From the NCBI RefSeq assembly GCF_025698545.1, contig NC_068569.1, forward strand, positions 18,600,001 through 18,664,000: a stretch of 64,000 nucleotides of DNA. Reading direction: 5' to 3'. The DNA is from Gossypium raimondii. Its lineage: Eukaryota; Streptophyta; Magnoliopsida; Malvales; Malvaceae. Shown here piece by piece: positions 10,351 to 20,900 of the stretch. A program made the translations under genes and the position numbers. How positions within the stretch are numbered: the first letter of the stretch is position 1; each line of letters begins with the position of its first letter. The notes under the pieces were generated by a model that made no database searches, was not told where the DNA came from, and saw nothing but the letters and a program-made list of their open reading frames with translations.

Positions 10351-12639
10351 CTGGTTGAAAAAGGTGAAAGGACTAAACTAATAATTAAACCATAAAAAGT
10401 AACATGTGTGTGATAATTATAAATACATGTGTAATAAATATATGTATACATTTGTAATTAATATATGTACATACTTATTAATTAAGTAAAAGATATTTAT
10501 ATATTATATTATTATTAATTAAATAAAAGAAATAAAAGATAGAAAAGAGAATAGAAAGCGAATAGCAAAAGCAAAGGGGAGAAAGGAAAGAAAAGAAAAG
10601 GGAAGGAAAGAAAGAAAATTTGAGATTTCAAGGTTCAAGGTTTGATTGGTAAGCCAATTTAGTCCATTTTCTTATAATTTTTGAGTTTTGGAATCCTAGA
10701 ACAAAGTATTATTGGATTTATGTTGAAATTTTGGAAGTTATTAGATTTCTAGACATTGATTATGTTGAATAAATGAAAGAATTAAGGGTTAAATTAATTT
10801 AATTTCAAGTTAAAAGTTAGTAAAGGATTTAATTGTAAAATAAAGTGTAAGTTTTGAATAGTAGGGACTAAATTGAAAGAATCTCGAAATTAGGGATTTA
10901 TGATAAAAATTAGATAGCTAAGTTTAAGTTTAGTTGAAATTTGAGTAGAAATGAGGTAAAAATTGAGATGGAAAAATAAATGAATTTAGTTAGGGATTAA
11001 ATTAAAATTGAGATGAAAATAAAATAGAAATTCAAGTATTAGATGAAAAATTAATATTGTATTAATGATTATGAAAATTATCTTAATTTTTCGTAGCTAA
11101 TATCGCACCCGAGGCATCCACGAAGAAAGGAAGAGAAAAAGTGAACGAGGCGTAGACACAAGAATCGCGGTTTGTATTACTATAATTCAAATCTATTTAT
11201 TATTAATTGTTATATTTTAATTAAAATGCATGGTAAGTAAAATTAGGTAAGCAATTGAAATGATAATAGTGATTTTGATTGAATCAAATTGAATCGAATG
11301 AAGAAAATACGAGAATTTGAAATGTATATTGATTGAAAAATAATTAGTGATTTGAATTTGATTGGAAAATGAATTAAAAATATGAATTGAATAACAATGA
11401 ATTAAATTATGATTATGTGTGAATATGTGAATTGTGTATTGATTGAAAAGTGTTTGAAATGAATCGAAGTATATATTGATTAGAAAGTAGAAAGTGAATT
11501 TGAAATAGAAAAATGATTTGAATACCCTATTAACTAGTCGGGCTGAGTCAGATATAGTTGGCATGCCATAGGATTGGAAGTGTTCAGGGATACTTCGACC
11601 TTGAGTCGATGAGACACTGGTTGTCATACTGTTACTTCGGATAGAGTCGATGAGGTACTGGGTACCAACTTACTTCGGCTTGGCCGATGAGACACTGGGT
11701 GTCAACTATTGCTTTGAACTATCCGATGAGGCACTGGGTGCCATTCTGGTGTGTTTGGTTGGATCCGTGTATCCGCCAAGGTCCGAATCTTTTTAATAGG
11801 GGTAAATAATTGAAATGAGAAAATTTTGAATAAGTGTGATTGATTGAGCTATGGAAAGAAATGAGAAAGTGAAATTGTGAATTGATATGTGAATTGGAAA
11901 TCCAGATATGAGATTTGAAGATATGAACCCAAAGTTCATGATGTGATTAAGAATAAATTTTTGTTATATGATATTAGTGAGTACAAATTGCAATAGAGTT
12001 GATATTGAATATAGTGATAAATTGAATGAATTGTATATGAATTGAAATGAACTATTTGAATGAGATGTGAAAAATCCAATGGAATCGAGATAGTGAAATA
12101 AGGTCTGAGTACAATTAAATACAAGATTTGAAATATTGCTTATTGTTATTAATTATCAAGTTGATTTAAAGTATGAGATAATTAATGAATAATTGTAGAC
12201 ATAAATTAAATGTATATAATTTATCGATTAATGTTATTAATTTGAATTATGGTAATACCACTGAGTATTCACATACTTAGCGTACGGTTGTTTCCGTGCG
12301 CAGGTTAGTAGAAAGCTAGTGTCCGGTCCAGCATCCAGAGCAATCCCGACCTCAGAGAAATTTTAGTGATGTACCTTTGTTTTGATAATGTGGCATGTAC
12401 CTAGGTGATGTATAGGTTAAGTATAAGAGTTTTGTTATTACGGTTGTAGAATGATGTTTAAATTGGTTATAAGTATGAAATGGAACTAAAATGACATAAT
12501 TTATACAAATATGAAATGAAAATGATTAAAGTATGCTATGTCTGTTATTTATTTGTGAATTAGTTATAAGTTATCCGATATGTCTGGTAATGCTCCATAA
12601 CCCTGTTTCGGTGACGGTTTAGGGTTAGGGGGTGTTACA
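10351..12639 (+). mobile_element. LTR of the TGTAAC..GTTACA superfamily, copy A (5'-incomplete)
   Basis: About 2.3 kb of non-coding AT-rich DNA ending GGGGGTGTTACA. Its interior from about 10628 aligns with copy E (from 37039): GGTTCAA..TTGGTAAG, GTCATTTTCTT/GTCCATTTTCTT, TTGAGTTTT. The 3' end resembles copy B (GACGG..AGGGTTAGGGGGTG). The usual start is missing where it meets the gypsy fragment. It is flanked on the right by LINE sequence. A hairpin array is at 11600-11745. A relic. Confidence 0.7.
11600..11745 (+). repeat. Hairpin array of LTR copy A
   Basis: Four spaced units, each with CGATGAG just before a short stem-loop. Stems: GACAC-TGG-TTGTC (11613-11625, imperfect), GGTAC-TGG-GTACC (11654-11666), GACAC-TGG-GTGTC (11691-11703), GGCAC-TGG-GTGCC (11730-11742). 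The loop TGG is constant and two stem pairs vary in a compensatory way. Confidence 0.8.
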
Positions 12640-13146
12640 AGCACCCTGTCATCACCCCCTGTTTCAGAAGTCGTAAAAAGATCACCAAAATACTTCAAGG
12701 CAACCTACAACATTTTCTATGTTTGAGAAACCCACTGCCCATTCTCCTTTTCCAAACCAAGTATCTGATTGCGACTATGGCGAGACACAGTGACTTTGTG
12801 GAAGAAATTCATATTACGATCACCATTCTTTAACCAATTGACTTGTGCACGTTGTTCCCAAAAAAACTTCCTCTTTATCCGTCTCCAGGTTCAACCCTAT
12901 TTGCACTTCCATAATTTCAGTCAAAACCTCATCAGTTGGATCCCGATTATAAAGATCAAACAATCTTTTTTCCAACACCAGACGGTGTCTTTTTTACTAA
13001 TAGGTTCTTGAACGACTCCAGATTTGGAATTGTTAGCCCGCTGTTGCTAATTTAACAAGAATACTAGCATTTTGATCAACCCAAGCCTTTCAAATTGTTT
13101 CTTCAAAAGATTGGTCTAAATACCACCTTGTTTCGAAATAGAAATG

Positions 13147-16100
13147 TGTAACAGCCTGATTTTTGACCCTAATCGAAACAGTGATTTCGGGACCACAAAT
13201 CCGAGTCTGAAAAAAATATTTTAGTATTATTTTCTGTGTCTATGATATTTTAATTTGATAGTGTGAAATTTTCGTAAATTAATTTGACTATTTGTGTGTT
13301 TAATTTGATAAAAGGACTTAATCGCGTAAAATGCAAAAGTGGCTAGTTAATTGTTAAAGTACTTTATTGCTATGGTTTTTCTAATGTGGGGTCCTTATGT
13401 TGATATTATACCAAATAAATTATAAGTGGACTATTATAGACAAATGTTAGTGGATTTTAAATGAATAAATAAAGGTTAAAATAGTAAATTAGTTATTTAT
13501 ATGTATTAAATAAAATAAACCATGAAAGTGGCCATGCATTTGGCTTTGTTTTGCCGAAAATTGAAGAACAAAGAACACCTTTGGTGTTTTAAACATTCGG
13601 CAGTTAGGAAGCTAAAATTTGGTATGTATTTTGCTTGGCTTTTGATAATTTTTACGTTTCTGAGATCGTTGCTTCGTATACTTTAAAACCCATGTCTTAA
13701 TTTTGTGAATTGTGGATAATTTTGAAATGTGCCATTGATGAATGCTTGAGTTTTATGATGTTAATAGGTGGAAAATAAATATATGTTGTTAGATTTTCAT
13801 GTTATAATTAGTAATTTTTGATAAAAATGTGTATTAAGGACTAAATTAAGAAAATATTAAATTGAGGGACTAGAATGTGAAATAAATGACATGCAAGGAC
13901 CTATATGAGATTAGGAGTATTCGACCATACTATATTAAAATTAATTTGGAATATTTTGTGTTTTGTGCAAAAAGGACTAAATTGTGAAAAATGTAAAATG
14001 TTAAGGGCAAAATTGTAATTTTCCTATTTATGTGAATTTAGGCTAAATTTGATGGAATAATGTTTAAATAAGTTTAATTTGAATTTATTTAGATCAAGAA
14101 TTAAAGAAGTCGAATTTGGATCGGGGAAAAACAAAAATAGTCGAATAGTCGAACGTTTTCGTCTATATCCGAGGTAAGTCTATTAGCTATTTAATGATAT
14201 TAAATTAGTATATATGTATGTATATCGATTGTAGTTATTGTTGAGCTTTAATTTGAAGTAATTTGATTGAATAAATTAGAATTATAAATGGTATATATAT
14301 GTGTATGAAGTGTTCAAATATATATATATATATGCTTATATAAATTTTTATTTAAGTTAAAGTAGGAATGCTATAAAAGCATATATATATATATATATAT
14401 ATAAATATATAATGTATTAATATTTATTTATGTATCTATATGAATATGTTCATTTAATTGATTGTTTGAAGGTTATATATATATACACATAAGATTCGAA
14501 TATGAGAAAATAAACACATGTATAAATTCTTGCTTTGATAAAAGGTACGTATTATACTCATGTACACATAGGTTTTCGAATATACATATATATATATATA
14601 TATATATGTAAAAAAAACTTTGGGTTTTGATTAGTGATATGTATATTGTAATTGTATAGGTAATTTTTTAAATAAGGTGATTATATGTGAGATGGAACAT
14701 TTATATATATAATTAAGTATTGATTATATTATAAGATATGAATGTTAAGAATGTATGTATAGTTTTGAGTATGTATGGATGTACATAAATATGTTTTCAT
14801 ATTGAGCTTAGATACAAATATATATATATATATATTATGCTCAATTGGTGTGTATACATAAGTACATGTAAATTATTTGTATTAAATTTAGTTATGTATA
14901 TTTATATATACATGAATAAGTTGTGAACTTAGGTAAAGGCAAGCATGTGTATATATAAATTCATATAGGTTCGAATATAAATAAACATACTTGTATGGGC
15001 TTTTAATTTTTATTTAAAAGGTATAAATGTTAAATATGTATACGGGAGTTTGAATATATATCTATATGTACATTTGTGTACAAGTTTTTAGATTGAATTA
15101 AAGACATAAAAGTTTATGTTTTTATAAATGAGGTTCGAATATATATTTATATGATTATAAGTTGTTAGTACTTGAATTGGATTGAAATATGATTTGCAAA
15201 CTCATTTATGTTTGAGCATGGACTACGGTGAATATGTGTTTGCTGTTAATAAATATTTGAGGAATTATTCTGTATATGAGAAATTGAGATTTTCAGGTTT
15301 TAAAACCTAGCAGGCTAAGTGCCGGTGATCTAAATCAGGTTATAAGCCTAGCAGGCTAAGTGCCGGTGAACTGAATCAGGCTATAAGCCTAGCAGGCTAA
15401 GTGCCGGTGAATTGAATCAGGCTATAAGCCTAGCAGGCTAAGTGCCGGTGATTTGAATCAGGCTATAAGCCTAGCAGGCTAAGTGCCGGTGATCTGAATC
15501 AGGCTATAAGCCTAGCAGGCTAAGTGCCGGTGAACTGGATTAGGCTATAAGCCTAGCAGGCTAAGTGCCAGTGAATCTGTTTAAATTAAGTGATTATTTA
15601 CATTAGGTATATATATTATTTTGGTTATATGTAATGGATAAATATACGAACATTTGTTTCTAAGTATTTGATGAGCATATAAACGTTCGAATCTTTGTGT
15701 TTAGTGAGTATATATATGTTGGTTATCATGAAATTGTTGGATATATATATGTGTATGCACTCGACATATGTGGATTATAGTAAACATATATATGTGCATT
15801 CGGCACATGTGGTTGATAAGTATAAGTATATACTTTTGGCATATGTATTTGAATAATATATATATATATATATATATATGCATTCGATGAAGTGCAAGCG
15901 ATAAGCACATATATGCATTTAGATATATGCAGTGATAAATACATATATACATTTAGTTATAATAAGTGTATATACATTTGGAGCTAATATTTGTTAAGCA
16001 TATATGTATATAAGCATTCGCTATTCATGTTACATTCGGTTTTAAGAGTTGATAATTAAGTATGCTTTTGACTATATGTCATAGTTAACATATATAGTAT

Positions 16101-16688
16101 TTGCGAATTCATTAAGTGTTTCAAGAAATTACATAATTATTTTATAATTTCTATTATGCTATAGACTTACTAAGCTATAAAATCTTACTTTGTTTGTTTA
16201 TGTCTTTCTGATTTTTAGATTTAATATCAAGCTTCAAGCTCGGGGATCGTCAGCAAGTTCATCACTCTATCTACTGTCTCGGTATTAAACTGTTTAAATT
16301 TTAACTTTGGCATGTACAGGCTAGATAAATGTTTTGGAAAGTCATACTTTGATATATTCTATATGAAATTAATAGCCATACGAAAATGGCTTATTTTCTT
16401 ATGGTTTAACGGGATCAAAATGTTATGTTTTGTTTTAAAAAAAAGTTAAAGTAGAATTTATAATTATACTTACTTAAAATTTGGCTAAGCTTAATATATT
16501 TCCATTTATATATATATACAATGCTTATATTTTGATTTAGAAATAGTTGATTTAAACATGTATTCAAACGAATTGCATATCAATGTTAAATTCTTGAATT
16601 CTATTGAACGTTTGTATGGAGGTGTGTTTTGTTCAGTAATGTCTCGTAACCCTAGTCCGGCGACGGATAAGGGTTAGGGGGTGTTACA
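13147..16688 (+). mobile_element. Solo LTR, copy B (TGTAAC..GTTACA superfamily)
   Basis: Starts TGTAACAGCC and ends GGGGGTGTTACA. It is flanked by a perfect 5-bp duplication AAATG (13142-13146 and 16689-16693). 3,542 bases, no coding capacity, no primer-binding site or second LTR inside, so a solo LTR is the best reading. It lies within the LINE. Contents: a conserved start (AGTGATTTCGGGACCACAAA), a GTAAGT motif at 14174, TA-rich microsatellites at 14310-14600, a 41-bp array at 15306-15580, and CTTACTAAGC at 16166. Relic. Confidence 0.85.
15306..15580 (+). repeat. 41-bp tandem array in LTR copy B
   Basis: Seven copies, starting at 15306 and then every 41 bases to 15552. Each copy contains CCTAGCAGGCTAAGTGCCGG followed by TGAxxTGAATCAGGCTATAAG. 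AGCCT-AGC-AGGCT within the unit can form a 5-bp stem. Copies are nearly identical, so the array is recent or homogenised. Confidence 0.95.
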
Positions 16689-16693
16689 AAATG

Positions 16694-17428
16694 CGTAGAC
16701 CCATGGCTTTTCCTACGTCGTAAGTTTCCAGTAGTATTTAGAAGAACCGGGCAATGGTCCAATATCGAATGACTCAAATGCTCTACTGAATATCTTGGAA
16801 AAAGGTTCATCTAGCCCAAACTCGCAAGACCCTTGTCAAGTCTTTCCCGTATGTTGGTAGATAAAAATATTCCTCTATCCCACAAGAACCACATACCAAT
16901 AAACCCCAAATCATAAAAACGACAATCCTCCAAAATATTTCTAAACGCAACCATTTGTCGTTTAGGCCGAAGTCGTCCCTCTCTTTTTTCAAAGGAGCTT
17001 GTAATCTCGTTAAAATCCGTAATCACAAGCCAATGGACTGATTGGTCATGCCCAGATGGTTAAGAAGTTCTCAAGACCCCCCGCCTATAGCGTTCATCAG
17101 GATTGCCATAAAAACCCGTAAGTCTGCAAGTCTCACCATTTTCAGTATCATGAATGTCAACATCCACATGGTAATGGGAATAACTTCTAAACGAAACAAA
17201 AAAATTACCTTTTCGGCTCAGAGATAAACCTCTCTTTGATCCAATTGCTCCAATATCTATACCATTCGGAAAACCACATTTCAATCTCACCATTTTCATC
17301 TTTTTAGAGTTCAACTTTATTTCCATCATAAACAAAATACGGGGATTAATGGCCCTTAGTTTATTTTTGAGCCAGTTTATAGTCTGTGACCTCCCCAAAT
17401 CATGGACATTCCAGCTAATTAGCTTCAT
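16694..17428 (-). pseudogene. LINE ORF2 endonuclease domain
   Basis: Begins MKLISWNVHDLGRSQTINWL, the usual start of plant L1 apurinic-type endonucleases. ILFMMEIKL covers the catalytic-Glu segment, and WLVITDFNEI corresponds to the family's WxxxGDFNEI with Gly replaced by Thr. NIRERLDKGLASLG and LDHCPVLL follow. The frame is broken near 17060. The LTR unit 13147-16688 cuts the domain at its end, with AAATG duplicated on both sides. Confidence 0.85.
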
Positions 17429-18567
17429 TGCGCCCAGCTGCTCTGCCCTGCAGAGCTAGCCAATATATCATTAACTCCTCCATCAAAATTATTACTCGAG
17501 AGATTAACTAAATCATTCACCACACGCTGACGTTTTTTACCTTCCAAAGTATGAAGCGGGTCATTTTCTTCATCTAATTGCAGTTTCATAGTCCCATGTC
17601 CATTGTCGGCCCCATATAACTCCCTATTAACCACATTGAGCCATTTGTCAATTTCCTTATTTAGCGCCATTTGACTAGATCCTAAAGGAATAAAATTAGG
17701 ATTTGGATAAGATTTAGCCAACTCACCCCCACGACTACTCCCAAAATCACTCTCATTCCTTAAATTTCGGCCCCGAAAATCTCTTTCCTTATCCAACAAA
17801 TTGCATTCCGACCCATCTGCTTCCCAAAGCCACTTGCTAACCGTTGCATTGCGCCGTCTCACCGCCGCACGTAAAGAGATATCCCAACCAAAAACTATTT
17901 TTGAAGGATCCACTCTGGTACGAAAAGGGCAAAAACTCTCTCCATGGCTGAGCTTCCCACAAATAAAACAAAATAAACTTAGTTTCTCGTACTGAAAATA
18001 AGCATAGACAATCCGATCCTTGCCGATCAGAATCTTCTTCTTCTTCTTCAACAGAATTGTCACATCCAACCGAACCCGAATACGCATAAAAGATTGAAAA
18101 TTCATCGATCAAAACGATGTGTTATAGTCAATAAACTGTCCCAGAAAAGCCCCAAATTGTTTAGCCATAGATTCCGTCATTAAACCCGAGGGGAGATCAT
18201 GAATTTGGACCCAAAATTCCAATAAACTTAGCGGAACTAATGACGGACTCTCCCCTGGCTGGATCCTATGGAGCAATAATAAGTGATTGTTGAAAAACCA
18301 CGGTGTTCTCGCAAGCACTCTTTGAACGTCCACCTCATGAAAAAATTGAAAAAGGAATCGTTTCTCTCCCAAATCTGAAATACATATTCCCCGAGGATGC
18401 CAAAGATTAGCCATAGTGTTTCGTAACGAGGGAAAATGCACAACACTATCAGTCAAACAACGTCCCTCCAAACTAAGTTGAAAATTCTGGTCAACCACCA
18501 CTGCGTTCTCCTAGAATGCCTCCTCTTCCTCATCAACCAGATTCAGATTAGCCAAATCTTCCTCCAT
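17425..18567 (-). pseudogene. LINE ORF1 (DUF4283 + CCHC zinc knuckle)
   Basis: Starts MEEDLANLNLVDEEEEAF, followed by an in-frame stop, then the DUF4283 nucleic-acid-binding region (RNTMANLWHPRGICISDLGE, RVLARTPWFFNNHLLLLHRI). A second in-frame stop lies near 18109. Then comes a zinc knuckle, CFICGKLSHGESFC (Cx2Cx4Hx4C). Two nonsense changes make it non-functional. Its final TGA (17427-17425) overlaps the ATG of the next frame as ATGA, so in the ancestor ORF2 may have been reached by re-initiation; plant L1s commonly have the two frames touching. Confidence 0.85.
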
Positions 18568-18826
18568 TACAACAAAGTAAACAAGCAGATCGCTCCAAAA
18601 ACCAAAACCAAAAACGACCAAAAAAAAAGAAAGAATACCCGTGTCAAAAGACAGACAAACCCTCGTGTCAATAGACAGACCTAGCAAAGGAATAATTTGA
18701 ACAAAAATTATTTAAATAGTTAAGTTTTTAAAGATGTTATGTGATAAGTTATAAGATACAAATACTGCTTACTGCTTACTGCTATTATGTTAATTAGTAA
18801 TTTATGGAAAATATGATTCTTAAGTT

Positions 18827-18928
18827 AATAAAACAAAGGCATGACATGCTCAAACCCCGCATCCAAAAAATATGCAATGCCTATACAGAAATAATAAAAC
18901 AATGGCATGACATGCTCAAACCCCGCAT
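18827..18928 (-). repeat. Duplication of the GDSL gene's 3' end
   Basis: About 36 bases (AATAAAACAAAGGCATGACA, then TGCTCAAACCCCGCATC) at 18827 recur at 18893 with one change. The second copy contains the stop codon and last codons of the GDSL gene; the first is its displaced twin, 66 bases downstream of the gene. Confidence 0.85.
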
Positions 18929-20742
18929 CGAAGCTTCCAATAAACGCCATGAATGAGCCATCCTGATATCAACTGATAAGCTTTTTGCGTCAAATGAACT
19001 CCATCCCAGCTTATATGTTCATCTGGATTTTTACACACTCCCACTTCTGCTGCTCCACACATTTTGTTCAGCTCCATGTTGTAATCTCCTCCTATCCCAC
19101 AACAAGCTTTTTGTGTTGAATTTGGATCCAAACCTATTCATATATTAATAAATCAGAACAATTCTAAAGTAGACATATATTATGTCCATCTATCATTGTA
19201 AAAAAGAACTTACCAAGAAATTTAGCTTTGTTCAAAAGCCTCATGTATCCATTGTAGTAGTCGCCATACAATATGGTGGCATGAGGGAGTTCTTTTCTCA
19301 ATTCTTTAATAGCTTGTTTGAGAAGGCCGTTATGATGGCTTGACAAGTTGTTCAAGCCCTTGAGGCAATTGAAACCGTCGTAGGCATCGGAATCATTGGA
19401 CCGGAATACCGTGAGGTGGACGGGGAAGCAGCCTATTGGAAAGTTTCCGGGAACAATCACTCGAGTGGCACCATAACCAACAACTCTCTGTGACACATTA
19501 ACAACAAACGTGGTTAATGAGTATAGTATTGAAATTGAAATGATTATTATACGAGTTCAAGATTTATCATAAAGTACTTACTGTTACAGCATCCTTTATG
19601 GCTTGAATAACCAAGGGCATCATGGATCTGACTTGGTCAAAGGATTTGCCTTGAAACAAGGCGTAGTTATAATCATTCCCTCCAATCTCCCCAACGATGA
19701 AAAGAGCTGTTTTAAGCTTCTCCAAACAATCTATCAGACAAAACATAAGGATCATATATATTGTTCAGTTGATGCAAATTACTGAGGGTAATTGTGGGAC
19801 TAGACTAGTAATTAACCATCCTCATCGTGGCATATGCCATTAAAATGGGTGAACATCCAGTCAAGCTGCCTGCTAAGAGAAGAATTGGTAACAGGAGCAA
19901 CAACTCCATTATCAGCTAGAGTCTCCACAGGTAACGCAGTGGAGCCAGCAACCGCGAAATTCACCCCACGGCCACGAGTGAATAGTGCATTACTGTTTAA
20001 GTAGGGCTGGAGGAAGGGGATTCCAGCAGATAAAGCTGTCCAAAAAGAAATTACGTTTATTATATGCCATACAACGAATTTTAGTTTTGCATTGAAATAT
20101 AATATGGAAAGTTCTGAAAAGGCAAGAGGAGACATATATGATTATATAAACAAACATAATTAAGATGATTGGACTGCCACATAATTAAGGGTTTATTAAT
20201 ATCATGACCTTTTCGGTCACCTTTTTTAAAGTTAAAACTTTTTTTTTTCCTTAAAAGCTCAGTCAGATTGAGCTGGAAACTAACTTTTCCAAATAATTTT
20301 GTCAGTTGGTCTCACGTTGCTAAAGTTTATAAAAGAAACATGTTAGGTCTGCGATCTTAACCAAAAAGAAGTACTATATACTATGTACTTGCATAGCATA
20401 AATTTCAAAATACTAAGCTTGTTTCATATACTAAATGAGAACCACAAAAAGAAGAAAGAAACAAATAAGGAAATTACCTAGAAAATCGATGATGAGTAAG
20501 CCATTGGAGCATCTACCGGTTGCATGCTTGAAGAAGGTTTCACCGTAAGGAAGCCTAGCAAAAGGAGAGAAAGGGTGCTCTCGGATTAGATTTCCGGTGT
20601 CGGATATGGAATCCCCCAGCTGATATATGGCATCGAACTTGCATGTCCTGAGAATACCTGCATTGCATGGAGCTGAAAGAAGAAGAAGAAGAAGAAGAAG
20701 AAGAAAGAGGGCGGGAACATGAGTACAAAGGGAGGTAGCCAT
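18916..20742 (-). CDS. GDSL esterase/lipase (SGNH hydrolase), secreted
   Basis: Serine hydrolase of the plant GDSL family acting on acyl esters, probably in the apoplast. Exons 20742-20478, 20035-19817, 19730-19582, 19487-19214 and 19133-18916 give 374 residues, the family's usual size and five-exon layout. Residues 1-28 are a signal peptide with a run of nine leucines. Block I is QLGDSISDTGN with the nucleophile Ser near 45; block II Gly lies in VNFAVAGSTAL; block III is GEIGGNDYN; block V WDGVHLT holds the Asp and His. The ATG at 20742 is used because it heads the signal peptide. Closest in style to the acetylajmalan esterase-like/At1g28-type group, but the substrate cannot be told. The last codons are duplicated just downstream. 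Confidence 0.95.
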
Positions 20743-20900
20743 CCTGATTTTCAAGAGAGAAACAAATAAGTTGGGAAAGCAAACTTTTTGGCTAATGCCT
20801 GTGCCTTATGCAACTCGTAATGGAATATAAATGGGGAAAAGTAGAGTTTGTCTTCGAATCGTGGCAGTTTTATGTCTAATAAAAAGGCGGATTAGGAAAC
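20743..20900 (-). promoter_or_regulatory. GDSL gene core promoter
   Basis: On the minus strand a TATA-like TTTATATTCC lies at about 20834-20825, some 85 bases before the ATG, implying a short leader. No other element is convincing. Confidence 0.5.

Larger units (their letters stand above)
8502..18703 (-). mobile_element. L1-type LINE, interrupted by LTR elements
   Basis: Read on the minus strand: 5' end near 18703, ORF1 18567-17425, endonuclease from 17428, endonuclease/RT linker at 13146-12640 (NFFHKVTVSRHSRNQILGLE), and a 3' UTR at 8809-8502 ending in an A-rich tail. An 11-bp match, AAAATTATTTA, lies at 8491-8501 and again at 18704-18714, exactly outside both ends; this is a candidate target-site duplication, though AT-rich. 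LTR unit 13147-16688 is inserted between endonuclease and linker. The reverse transcriptase and RNase H part that should lie between 8810 and 12640 has been replaced by LTR-element DNA. The assignment of 8502-8809 to this LINE rests on its position, its tail and the duplication. Confidence 0.7.

Noticed and set aside
9669-10358. 229-codon plus-strand open frame
   Set aside because: Antisense of the gypsy integrase and chromodomain region.
8502-12640. One continuous retroelement from LINE tail to LTR A
   Set aside because: Integrase plus chromodomain is gypsy, the tail at 8502 is LINE, and the ends at 8810 and 12639 are LTR-type; three elements are involved.
15306-15580. Regular 41-bp repeats resembling a CRISPR array
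   Set aside because: Units are head to tail with no unique spacers, and lie in a plant LTR.
15701-15952. Overlapping short open frames rich in Tyr, Ile and His
   Set aside because: They derive from TATATG/CATATA repeats in LTR B.
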